A stretch of DNA of 64,000 nucleotides, taken from assembly GCA_050633265.1 (NCBI GenBank), contig JBOEGE010000001.1, positions 472,317 through 536,316 on the forward strand, read 5' to 3'. This DNA comes from JBLHZY01 sp050633265. GTDB lineage: Bacteria > Pseudomonadota > Alphaproteobacteria > Rhodobacterales > Rhodobacteraceae. Below the pieces are notes generated by a model that was given only the letters and a program-made list of their open reading frames with translations, ran no database searches and had not been told where the DNA came from. Below are positions 41,730 through 49,152 of this stretch, in pieces. Within the stretch, counting starts at the first letter, position 1. Every line of letters begins with the position of its first letter. The translations under genes and the position numbers were made by a program.

Positions 41730-42038
41730 ACCTTCACCTAACCACATGAAAATAAACATAAAAACAGACAGTCGCTGCCTTTGCAAGCGGATCAAAACCG
41801 CTGGAATGTAGTCATCTCAATTCTGCGCCGCGCCAGTTTTCGCAGAATACCCAAAGCCGCCATTAACCCGGCCCAAATAAAGCCCCCAGCCGATAGGCGC
41901 CGCCGCCAGCCCCCAGCCGATCAACAGCGCCGCCAGCCCCAAGCCAAAGCCATCGCCACGCGCAAAGCCATCCTCATCTGAAAACCGTAAAACCCTAAGC
42001 CGCGCCCATAAAGCCACGCCCCTAACCGCGCGCCCTCT
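41730..42038. other. Gap between the unknown protein gene and the GAF gene
   Basis: 309 bases. A minus-strand frame (41817-42017, GTG start) could give a 66-residue hydrophobic peptide with LIGWGLAAAPIGWGLYLG, arising from a short direct repeat CCCAGCCGAT. Its ribosome site is poor and it may be a product of the C-rich + strand, so I do not call it a gene. Confidence 0.3.
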
Positions 42039-42476
42039 TTAGCCTTTGCTGCTCAAAATCCCGGTTGCGTCCAAGGCAGCAGATTTGATCAAATCAACAT
42101 CCACATCAGACCAGCGCCGCGGCCGCCCCTCAATCGCGCAAACCGCACCGCTGGCAGCCTCAGAACCTGCATAAACCGGCGCGCCAATATAGGCCATTAC
42201 CCCAAAATCATGGACCGTTTTATTGCCAACCAAAAGCGGATGGGTCAACGCATCCTCAACAACCAAAAGGTAATTCATCCCAACAACATGCTGACAGATC
42301 GAATATTCAAGCGGCACGATATTCGTCAGCGGCTCAGGGAAAGTCACACCAGACTTTGCCAATATCTCTTCATGGGAAGGGAACAATTCGGTAACCAAGA
42401 CCGCCAAAGATCCAAGCTGCGCGCGCGTCTCTCGGGCCAGCACCTTCAAAGCATCTTTTTGCGCAACATTCGCCAA
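42039..42476 (-). CDS. GAF domain protein
   Basis: 145 residues with a TTG start at 42476: an in-frame TGA lies just upstream and AGGG is 8-9 bases before the TTG, so no ATG is available. A single GAF sensor domain is shown by VPLEYSICQHVVGMNYLLVV, EDALTHPLLVGNKTVHDFGV and MAYIGAPVYAGSEAASGAVC followed by AIEGRPRRWSD. No output domain is present, so it would work as a separate ligand-sensing unit. The ligand is unknown. Confidence 0.82.
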   Translation of the reverse strand: MANVAQKDALKVLARETRAQLGSLAVLVTELFPSHEEILAKSGVTFPEPLTNIVPLEYSICQHVVGMNYLLVVEDALTHPLLVGNKTVHDFGVMAYIGAPVYAGSEAASGAVCAIEGRPRRWSDVDVDLIKSAALDATGILSSKG

Positions 42477-42770
42477 ATATCACATCCCTCATCCCAAAGA
42501 AGATGTTAACGCAAACAGCCCGATTCCCCAAATGCTCCAGCTCCAATGCGCTAAAATATCGCGCTTTTGGGTTAAAAATCGCCTAAATTCGCCTATTTCC
42601 CTTCATTTAGCGCGCCAAAACCCGGTTTCAAGCCGCAACCGCCCTTTGCAAAACGCAAACCAATCGTGGGCGCTCAAAGGCTCGCCTCCCGCGCCCCTTG
42701 CCCCTAAGGCGCGCGCCGGGTAAAGACCGGGCCAAATCCTGCCCTTTCCTCAAGCCAAAAGGCCGCAAAA

Positions 42771-44072
42771 ATGATCCCTCGCTATTCCCGCCCCGAAATG
42801 GTTGCCATCTGGTCACCAGAGACCAAATTTCGCATCTGGTATGAGATCGAGGCGCATGCCTGCGATGCGATGGCCGATCTGGGCGTGATCCCGCGCGAAA
42901 ATGCCGAAGCCGTTTGGAAGGCCAAAGACGTCACTTTTGATGTGGCCCGCATTGATGAGATCGAGGCCGAAACCAAACACGATGTGATCGCCTTCCTCAC
43001 CCATCTCTCCGAGCATGTCGGCTCTGAGGAGGCCCGCTTTGTGCACCAAGGCATGACCAGCTCGGATGTGTTGGACACCTGTTTCAACGTGCAGCTCGTG
43101 CGCGCGTCCGACATCCTGATCAAAGATGTTGAAGGCCTGCTCGTTGCGCTGAAAAAGCGCGCGATTGAACATAAAGATACGATCCGCATCGGCCGCAGCC
43201 ATGGCATCCACGCCGAGCCAACAACAATGGGCCTGACCTTTGCGCGTTTCTACGCCGAAATGGATCGCAACCTTGCCCGCCTCAAGACCGCCCGCGAAGA
43301 GATCTCAACCGGCGCGATTTCCGGTGCGGTTGGCACATTTGCCAATGTCGATCCGGCCGTTGAAGAGCATGTCTGCGCCAAGCTTGGCCTCACGCCAGAG
43401 CCGATCAGCACCCAAGTGATCCCGCGCGATCGCCACGCGGCTTTCTTTGCCGCGCTTGGTGTTGTGGCCTCCTCGATTGAAAACGTCTCAACCGAGATCC
43501 GCCATATGCAGCGCACCGAAGTGCTTGAAGCGGCTGAGTTTTTCTCGATGGGCCAAAAGGGCTCGTCTGCCATGCCGCATAAGAAAAACCCCGTGCTAAC
43601 GGAAAACCTCACCGGTCTTGCGCGCCTTGTGCGCATGGTCGTTGTGCCCGCGATGGAAAACGTCGCCCTGTGGCACGAGCGCGATATTTCGCACTCTTCG
43701 GTCGAGCGCAACATCGGCCCAGACGCGACAATCACCCTTGATTTCGCCCTCGCCCGCCTCACCTCGGTGATTGATAAGCTCTTGGTTTACCCCGAGAATA
43801 TGCTCGCCAATATGAACAAATTCCCCGGCCTCGTGATGTCGCAACGCGTGTTGCTCGCCCTCACCCAAGCCGGCGTAAGCCGCGAAGATGCCTACCGCCT
43901 CGTGCAGCGCAACGCGCTCAAAGTCTGGGAAACAGGCGTTGATTTCAAAACCGAACTGCTGGCCGATAAAGAAGTCGTCGCAGCGCTTGGCGTTGAGGAA
44001 ATTGAGGAAAAATTCGACCTCGCCTATCACACCAAACACGTAGACACGATCTTCAAACGCGTCTTCGGCTAA
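42771..44072 (+). CDS. purB: Adenylosuccinate lyase
   Basis: 433 residues. It splits SAICAR and adenylosuccinate in purine synthesis. Family signatures are MIPRYSRPEMVAIWSPETKF, FVHQGMTSSDVLDTCFNVQL, the IGRSHGIHAEPTTMGLTFAR segment with the catalytic His, and the flexible signature loop MGQKGSSAMPHKKNPVLTEN with the catalytic Ser. AAGG lies 8 bases before the ATG. Two GC-rich hairpins follow the gene (44091-44111, 44155-44173) without U-runs. Confidence 0.97.
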   Translation: MIPRYSRPEMVAIWSPETKFRIWYEIEAHACDAMADLGVIPRENAEAVWKAKDVTFDVARIDEIEAETKHDVIAFLTHLSEHVGSEEARFVHQGMTSSDVLDTCFNVQLVRASDILIKDVEGLLVALKKRAIEHKDTIRIGRSHGIHAEPTTMGLTFARFYAEMDRNLARLKTAREEISTGAISGAVGTFANVDPAVEEHVCAKLGLTPEPISTQVIPRDRHAAFFAALGVVASSIENVSTEIRHMQRTEVLEAAEFFSMGQKGSSAMPHKKNPVLTENLTGLARLVRMVVVPAMENVALWHERDISHSSVERNIGPDATITLDFALARLTSVIDKLLVYPENMLANMNKFPGLVMSQRVLLALTQAGVSREDAYRLVQRNALKVWETGVDFKTELLADKEVVAALGVEEIEEKFDLAYHTKHVDTIFKRVFG

Positions 44073-44090
44073 ACCCCAAAACGCAGCGCT

Positions 44091-44173
44091 CCCCGCCAAA
44101 TCCGCGCGGGGCGCACAACAGGCCACCGATAAGCGCTTCAATTCCCATAGCACTCCCCGCCCCCCACGCGGGG
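44091..44173 (+). other. Two similar GC-rich hairpins after purB
   Basis: CCCCGC pairs with GCGGGG twice, at 44091-44096/44106-44111 and 44155-44160/44168-44173. No U-run follows either of them. They may protect the purB message end or act as Rho-dependent pause sites. Confidence 0.35.
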
Positions 44174-44358
44174 CGCGCCGCGCGTTGCAGCGCCAGCCTC
44201 AACGCGCCCAAACCCGTTCAACTTAACACGCCGCTTTCCTCAATTCAGCGAGACCTTCAAGCTGTTATCGCCCAATTGCGGCCAAGCGGGACAAAGCTGC
44301 CCTTGACCGTCTACTTCCAACGACAGCTATCAAACTCGTCGAGGTCTGCATCGTCACC

Positions 44359-44871
44359 TTAGCTGTCGGTGACATCGCGGTTCTCAGCAACGAACTCCGC
44401 GAACTTGTCCCACGTTTGAGCGCCGTATTCGACCGCGCCAAATCCGATAACCATAATGCGACGATCCGCTGTGGGGTGCATCTGGCGAAAAGTGACAGCC
44501 GTCTTGCCGTTGTTCTGCTCATCAAAGGTCACGAGCATACGAAAGGCGTCCGGATCATTGTCAGAGTCAGAGCTGTGAATGAACTCGATAAATCGAGATG
44601 GTTCAATACGCAGAAACTTCATCCGGTTCGAAAACACCGTGCCGTCCGGTGCGACCATATCAAATCGCCAGATACCGCCTGTTCGGATATCGATTTCGTG
44701 AGTGTCGATCTGAAAACCGGATGGCCCGAACCACCGCACGATTTGCTCTGGATCGGTCCATGCACGAAAGGCAGTGTCGCGGTCTGCATCAACAACACGT
44801 GCCATTACGACCTCTCTGTCAAGCTGTACAGCAGCCCAAGGTGAATCGAAACCTTTGGTCATGTCAGGCAT
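44359..44871 (-). CDS. SRPBCC (AHSA1-like) domain protein, module 1
   Basis: 170 residues of the START/Bet v1-like AHSA1 family: ARVVDADRDTAFRAWTDPEQ, VRWFGPSGFQIDTHEIDIRT, GGIWRFDMVAPDGT and MVIGFGAVEYGAQTWDKFAE. Such proteins bind hydrophobic small molecules. The ATG lies 8 bases inside the ArsR gene end, so the pair is translationally coupled. This ArsR/SRPBCC pairing is widespread in soil and marine bacteria; the ligand is unknown. Confidence 0.88.
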   Translation of the reverse strand: MPDMTKGFDSPWAAVQLDREVVMARVVDADRDTAFRAWTDPEQIVRWFGPSGFQIDTHEIDIRTGGIWRFDMVAPDGTVFSNRMKFLRIEPSRFIEFIHSSDSDNDPDAFRMLVTFDEQNNGKTAVTFRQMHPTADRRIMVIGFGAVEYGAQTWDKFAEFVAENRDVTDS

Positions 44872-45208
44872 TTGATTTCTCTTTCTTCACGTTCTCAAGG
44901 TGCGTTTCAAAGCGATCCATTCGGCTTTCCCATTGCTGCCGATACAAGGCCACCCATTCTTCAGCAGCTTTCAGCGCAGACGGATTGAGCGAACAGACAC
45001 GGCTGCGCCCTTCGCGCCTCGACACAACAAGTCCCGCGTTCTCAAGCACGCCAAGATGTTGGGTGAAAGAAGGCAATGCCATATTGAATGGAGACGCCAG
45101 ATCCGAGACAGTTGCCGACCCTTTGCTGAGGGCTTGAACCACCGCGCGTCGGGTCGGATCAGACAAAGCGGCAAAGGTGAGTTCTATCGATTGGTTAAGG
45201 TTAGGCAT
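44864..45208 (-). CDS. ArsR-family transcriptional regulator, module 1
   Basis: 114 residues. Winged helix: FAALSDPTRRAVVQALSKGS, TVSDLASPFNMALPSFTQHL, then the recognition helix and wing GVLENAGLVVSRREGRSRVC, followed by the C-terminal EEWVALYRQQWESRMDRFET found in SRPBCC-linked ArsR proteins. There are no metal-binding cysteines of the ArsR/SmtB type. The ATG at 45208 sits inside one operator half-site pair and right at the predicted transcript start, so the message may be leaderless. Confidence 0.9.
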   Translation of the reverse strand: MPNLNQSIELTFAALSDPTRRAVVQALSKGSATVSDLASPFNMALPSFTQHLGVLENAGLVVSRREGRSRVCSLNPSALKAAEEWVALYRQQWESRMDRFETHLENVKKEKSNA

Positions 45209-45251
45209 AAACCTAAATGTAGAGACAAACCAAACTTAGGTCAACGCCTAA
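45201..45251 (-). promoter_or_regulatory. Promoter with two ArsR operators, module 1
   Basis: The minus-strand promoter is TTGACC (45239-45244), 17 bases, TACATT (45216-45221). Two copies of TTAGG-N6-CCTAA lie at 45201-45216 and 45236-45251, 35 bp centre to centre: one covers the -35 box, the other spans from the -10 edge over the start site and the ATG. A regulator bound at both would shut the promoter. Confidence 0.75.
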
Positions 45252-45442
45252 CTGTTACTGCCGATTCCTATTAGCCGCTGTTCATACAAGTCGCAGCATC
45301 GATCACATGAGGCCCCAAACCAGGCCTTTCGCCGCAAAACCACATATCCCAATGCCGCCAGCCTCTCTATCTTCTTCTTGCGCAAGGCCTGGAATGCGCA
45401 TCCAAGCTGCCTGACAACGGGCGGTGTTTGGCTGCTTTGGCA
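45252..45442. other. Middle of the divergent region between the two ArsR modules
   Basis: About 190 bases between the two promoter/operator blocks. A minus-strand frame through it (45248-45556) reads with protein-like composition near its end (FGASCDRCCDLYEQRL), but it has no ribosome site and would overlap the module 2 gene; it could be a remnant. Nothing else was recognised. Confidence 0.3.
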
Positions 45443-45506
45443 AAATGGTGAAGTGTAGACTTGACCTTTCAACCGCTCCCTGAAATAGTGAAGTGCAGAC
45501 TTAACT
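45443..45506 (+). promoter_or_regulatory. Promoter with two operators, module 2
   Basis: A 24-bp direct repeat occurs at 45443-45466 and 45483-45506, exactly 40 bp apart. Each holds the dyad AAGT-N4-ACTT (45451-45462, 45491-45502). The promoter TTGACC (45461-45466), 17 bases, AATAGT (45484-45489) lies between: one dyad overlaps the -35 box and the other the start site near 45496. Confidence 0.7.
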
Positions 45507-45518
45507 AAGAGGCTTGTT

Positions 45519-45995
45519 ATGGCTGACTTCGAAACAACACATGACACATTCACCATTCACAAGACATACAACTGCCCGCCGTCACGGCTCTATGCTGCCT
45601 TTTCTGACCCGGTTCTAAAGCAAAGCTGGTACGCCGAAAGCCCAACCCACGAAACGCTCGAATACGACCTAAATTTCGAGCGTGGTGGAAAAGAGGTTCT
45701 GGCCGTGAAAATGCGTCCTTCAACACCAATTGCCGGCGCCAAACTGAGATGGACTTCAGAATATGGAGAAATTGAACCTGAAACCCGCATCGTGTTTCAT
45801 CAAAATGTCGAATTGAATGGCCGATGCATCTCCTGCGCTGTGATTTCCGTAGAATTTTTGCCAAGCCAATCCGGTTGTGATCTAAAACTGACACATCAAG
45901 CCGCCTTCTTTGAGGGTTCTGATGGGCCAGAGATGAGAAAAATGGGCTGGGACCTCTTGCTCACGAACATTGAGCCAATAGTTCTCGGATCATGA
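45519..45995 (+). CDS. SRPBCC (AHSA1-like) domain protein, module 2
   Basis: 158 residues. FTIHKTYNCPPSRLYAAFSD, KQSWYAESPTHETLEYDLNF and RGGKEVLAVKM show the AHSA1 fold; the C-terminal MRKMGWDLLLTNIEPIVLG matches the long ligand-pocket helix. AGAGG lies 6 bases before the ATG. The gene overlaps the following ArsR gene by 4 bases. It is only a distant relative of the module 1 protein, so this is not a recent duplication. Confidence 0.86.
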   Translation: MADFETTHDTFTIHKTYNCPPSRLYAAFSDPVLKQSWYAESPTHETLEYDLNFERGGKEVLAVKMRPSTPIAGAKLRWTSEYGEIEPETRIVFHQNVELNGRCISCAVISVEFLPSQSGCDLKLTHQAAFFEGSDGPEMRKMGWDLLLTNIEPIVLGS

Positions 45996-46318
45996 TGTTT
46001 GATGAAGCGGAGAGTGTTTTTGCAGCGCTTGGTGATCGTTCCAGACGCGCAATCATTGAACTGGTTGCAGCAAACCCCTGTTCCGTCTCCGATCTCGCCA
46101 AAGCACTTGGCATCACCAAGACAGCGATTGGCCAACATATCGCCGTTTTAGAGGCTTGCCGATTGATCAAGAGCGAAAAGCGAGGGCGCGTCAGAATCTG
46201 CATGCTGGAACAAAGCGGTTTTGACGCAATGAGAGTATGGATCGATCAGCACAAAAGCCATTGGGAAGCTGGGTTGGATCGCTTGGGAGCCGCGATAGAT
46301 CAGGAGCCTCAAAATTGA
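45992..46318 (+). CDS. ArsR-family transcriptional regulator, module 2
   Basis: 108 residues, winged helix: VFAALGDRSRRAIIELVAAN, CSVSDLAKALGITKTAIGQH, the wing CRLIKSEKRGRVRICMLEQS and the C-terminal WIDQHKSHWEAGLDRLG. In this module the regulator is the second gene, the reverse of module 1, but both point away from the shared centre. No metal-binding cysteine pair is present. Likely repressor of its own operon through the AAGT-N4-ACTT sites. Confidence 0.88.
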   Translation: MMFDEAESVFAALGDRSRRAIIELVAANPCSVSDLAKALGITKTAIGQHIAVLEACRLIKSEKRGRVRICMLEQSGFDAMRVWIDQHKSHWEAGLDRLGAAIDQEPQN

Positions 46319-46432
46319 AGGACATGGCAATTGCGTGCAGTGGGCATTCTCGCCGCCCAATCAAAACGCTCAAACACTAGCCCAAGCCCCCCTAAAGCCA
46401 CCCCAAACCTCGCCCCCAAAAACCACCCTCAA

Positions 46433-46456
46433 CTTTTTCTTGGCAAAAATACTCAT
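46433..46456 (+). repeat. Dispersed repeat family A, copy 5
   Basis: CTTTTTCTTGG followed by CAAAAATACTCAT, about 115 bases after the ArsR gene. Two bases differ from the consensus. Confidence 0.75.
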
Positions 46457-46552
46457 ATCCCCCGCCTTCCAAACAAACCCAGCGCCCGAAATTGCGCAAA
46501 ATTTGCGCTAAATACCCGCCGCTTGGTAGTCTTGCGTTAATCCTCTTTCGCC

Positions 46553-47659
46553 ATGTTGGCCAAGACACCGCCAATTGGAGAAACCGATTTGTCCCCCCTG
46601 CCTTCGCTCGCCCCTGCCTCTGAAAGCATTCCCTCCCCCTTTCCGGCCATGCCAAGCGCGCCCGCGATGTCGCGCAAACAAAAGGCGGCGATTGTGGTGC
46701 GCCTGCTGCTCGCTGAAGGCGCGGTGATTTCGCTCGAAAAGCTTCCCGAAGAAATGCAGGTCGAGCTGACCCGCCAAATGACAACCATGCGCTATATTGA
46801 TCGCGATACGCTCTCTATGGTGGTCGAAGAATTCCTCATAGAGCTCGATTCCATCGGGCTCAGCTTCCCCGGCGGGCTTGAAGGCGCGCTAACGGTCCTT
46901 GATGGAACCATCTCTGCCGCCACAGTCGCGCGCCTGCGCAAACAGGCCGGGTTCTCGCTTACCGGCGATCCATGGGAGCGGATTTCAGACCTGGATGTTG
47001 ATCGCCTCCTGCCCGTGCTGGAAAAAGAAAGCGTTGAGGTCGGCGCGGTGCTGCTCTCCAAGCTCAAAGTTTCCAAAGCGGCCGAATTGCTTGGCATGCT
47101 GCCCGGCGCGCGCGCCCGCAAGATCACCTATGCTGTATCCCTTACAGGCGGGATTGCCCCCAATGTGGTGCAGAAAATCGGCATTTCCCTCTCGGCCCAG
47201 CTTGATGCCCAACCCGCCCGCGCCTTTGCCGATGGGCCGGTGGAACGGGTCGGCGCGATCCTCAATTTCTCCCCTGCGGCAACCCGCGATGATGTGCTGG
47301 AAGGGCTCTCTGAGGATGATCAAGCCTTTGCGGATCTGGTGCGAAAATCCATCTTTACCTATGCCAATATCGCCAAACGCATTGATGCGCGCGATATCCC
47401 CAAAGTCATCCGCGATATTGATCAAGAAGTGCTGATCAAAGCCATGGCCGGCGGCGGCGAGGTTAACAAACCCTCAACCGATTTTATCCTCACCAATATG
47501 TCCAAACGCATGTCTGACAGCCTGCGCGAAGAGATCGCCGCCGTGGGCACCGTCAAAGAGAAAGACGCCGAAGAAGCCATGGGCACCATCGTCGCCACAA
47601 TCCGCGAGCTGGAAAGCGCTGGCGAATTGTTCCTCGTGGCCGAAGACGAAGAGGAATAG
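46553..47659 (+). CDS. fliG: Flagellar motor switch protein FliG
   Basis: 368 residues. A short Pro/Ser-rich N-terminus is followed by SRKQKAAIVVRLLLAEGAVI (FliG N), the middle domain with VGAVLLSKLKVSKAAELLGM (EHPQ-like region shifted in this clade), and FliG C with DLVRKSIFTYANIAKRIDAR and IPKVIRDIDQEVLIKAMAG, where charged residues for MotA contact lie. The acidic ending EDEEE is typical of the Rhodobacterales form. No other flagellar gene is nearby, so it is a detached motor gene. The start has no clear ribosome site, so the first residues are uncertain. Confidence 0.87.
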   Translation: MLAKTPPIGETDLSPLPSLAPASESIPSPFPAMPSAPAMSRKQKAAIVVRLLLAEGAVISLEKLPEEMQVELTRQMTTMRYIDRDTLSMVVEEFLIELDSIGLSFPGGLEGALTVLDGTISAATVARLRKQAGFSLTGDPWERISDLDVDRLLPVLEKESVEVGAVLLSKLKVSKAAELLGMLPGARARKITYAVSLTGGIAPNVVQKIGISLSAQLDAQPARAFADGPVERVGAILNFSPAATRDDVLEGLSEDDQAFADLVRKSIFTYANIAKRIDARDIPKVIRDIDQEVLIKAMAGGGEVNKPSTDFILTNMSKRMSDSLREEIAAVGTVKEKDAEEAMGTIVATIRELESAGELFLVAEDEEE

Positions 47660-47705
47660 CGCCCCCGCCCGCATTAAGCCTAAACCCCCGCCCGAATGCA
47701 CGGCC

Positions 47706-47780
47706 CAGCAAACCAGCCAAAGGCGCTGCCCAGCAAACCAGCCAAAGGCGCTGCCCAGCAAACCAGCCAAAGGCGCGGCC
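47706..47780 (+). repeat. 25-bp tandem repeat, three units
   Basis: The unit CAGCAAACCAGCCAAAGGCG plus CTGCC is present at 47706-47730, 47731-47755 and 47756-47780; the third unit ends CGGCC instead of CTGCC. The first two units are identical. It directly adjoins the nnrD-like fragment. Confidence 0.9.
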
Positions 47781-47840
47781 CCGCTTTGCCCATCGACCCG
47801 CAGAGGATCAGCGCTTGGCCGCGAATGTATCTAAGCGCCG
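47776..47840 (-). pseudogene. Decayed NnrD-like fragment
   Basis: On the minus strand this reads RYIRGQALILCGSMGKAGPR, very similar to the NnrD loop KYDHGHALILCGPMGKTGAA encoded at 37980-38050. The DNA is also similar, for example TTTGCCCATCGACCCGCAGA against TTTGCCCATCGGCCCGCAAA. Only about 20 codons remain and no start or continuation exists, so it is a broken copy or a relic of the parental gene. Confidence 0.65.
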
Positions 47841-48157
47841 CGCTGTTCCCCGTTGCGCGCCAGCAAACAAGTCGCGCCGCGCCGCCAACAAACCACCCGC
47901 GGACACCCACCAGATAAACCACCAGACATCACCCCACAAAACCCGCGCCATATGGACATATCTTCCATTCCCGCTTAATTTCGCGCCATGAGGCACATTT
48001 TCCAAATCATCCCCAAGGGCGCGCGCCAAATCGTCGCGCCAAAGGCGCGCACCAAATCATCGCACTATTGGCACTGTTCCCCGCGCCTAAACCCGCAGAT
48101 GCTGCCCCCAAAAGCAACAGCCGCCGCGCCGCGCCCCCCCTTGTAAACGCTTCATAA

Positions 48158-49054
48158 ATGTCTGATTCCTCCGCACCTTCCTCTTTCCAGCACCGTTTGG
48201 AAGATATCGCCGCGCGCGCCCTTCTCGGCTCGATGCGCTTGCTGCCCTATGGGCCGCGAGTGCGCCTGATGGGCTGGATTTTTGCGCGGATCGTCGCGCC
48301 GCTTGCAGGCTATGATCAACGCGTGCGCGATAATCTGGCCTATGTGCGCCCCGACCTGCCTCAAGCCGAGGTCGCGCGCCTCGCCCGCGCCGTTCCAAAC
48401 AATGTCGGACGGACCTTGATCGAGATGTATTCCGGCCAGGCTTTCATGGCCCGCATGGCCAAAGCGCCCCTGGAAGGGCCCGGATGCGCCGCCCTTCTGG
48501 AAGCCCATGAAGCCGGCCGCCCCGTGATCGTTGTGACCGGGCATTTTGGCAATTACCTGGCGCCGCGCGCCGCCCTTGCTGGGCGCGGGATGGAGGTCGG
48601 CGGGCTGTATAATCCGATGAAAAACCCGTTCTTCAACGGGCATTACGTTAATGCGATGCGCGCCACAGGCGAAACCCTTTTTGCGCGCGATCGCTCTGGC
48701 TTTGCCCGCCTGCTGAAATCCATCCGCGCGGGCGGCATGGCCGGGCTCTTGATTGATCAATATATGGGCCACGGCGCCCCGCTAACCTTCTTTGGCAAAC
48801 CCGCACCAACCGCCCTTTCCGCCGCCGAACTTGCCCTGAAATACAACGCGCCGCTGATCCCGATCTACGGCATCCGCCAAGCCAATGGTCTTGATTTCAA
48901 AATGCTCGTCGAGGCGCCCATTCCCATCGGAACCCCAGAGGAAATGACCCAGGCCGCCAATGACAGCCTAGAGGCGCTCACCCGCAAACATATGGAACAA
49001 TGGTTCTGGATTCATCGCCGCTGGAAACCCGAACGCACATCAAAATCCACCTAG
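48158..49054 (+). CDS. Lysophospholipid / lauroyl acyltransferase (LpxL/HtrB family) lacking the acidic catalytic residue
   Basis: 298 residues. The LpxL-type fold is shown by RVRDNLAYVRPDLPQAEVAR, PVIVVTGHFGNYLAPRAALA, NPFFNGHYVNAMRATGETLF, LLIDQYMGHGAPLTFFGKPA and the final EQWFWIHRRWKPER. The catalytic motif in this family is HX4(D/E); here His129 is followed at the fifth position by Leu134, so the acidic partner is missing. It may still act with a nearby acid, have altered activity, or be inactive. The start ATG has no good ribosome site. It stands alone. Confidence 0.87.
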   Translation: MSDSSAPSSFQHRLEDIAARALLGSMRLLPYGPRVRLMGWIFARIVAPLAGYDQRVRDNLAYVRPDLPQAEVARLARAVPNNVGRTLIEMYSGQAFMARMAKAPLEGPGCAALLEAHEAGRPVIVVTGHFGNYLAPRAALAGRGMEVGGLYNPMKNPFFNGHYVNAMRATGETLFARDRSGFARLLKSIRAGGMAGLLIDQYMGHGAPLTFFGKPAPTALSAAELALKYNAPLIPIYGIRQANGLDFKMLVEAPIPIGTPEEMTQAANDSLEALTRKHMEQWFWIHRRWKPERTSKST

Positions 49055-49152
49055 AGATCGCGACCCAGACCAAAGACAATCCGCCGCTCAATTCGCGCAA
49101 AATCGCTGCTTAATTCGCATAAAGAGCGCCGCCTAAGCCGCTGATCTAACGC

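Larger units (their letters stand above)
47660..48157. other. Intergenic region with a tandem repeat and a decayed nnrD-like fragment
   Basis: 498 bases between fliG and the acyltransferase gene, C-rich on the + strand. No intact gene. It contains the three-unit tandem repeat (47706-47780) and a fragment similar to nnrD (about 47776-47840). The rest reads as short repeated words such as CGCGCGCCAAATC near 48015-48060. Confidence 0.5.

Noticed and set aside
41817..42017. 66-residue hydrophobic minus-strand frame with a GTG start
   Set aside because: Poor ribosome site and a hydrophobic part made by a short direct repeat in C-rich DNA; cannot be told from noise.
45248..45556. 102-residue minus-strand frame between the ArsR modules
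   Set aside because: It would cover both promoter/operator blocks and overlap the module 2 gene; no ribosome site. At most a remnant.
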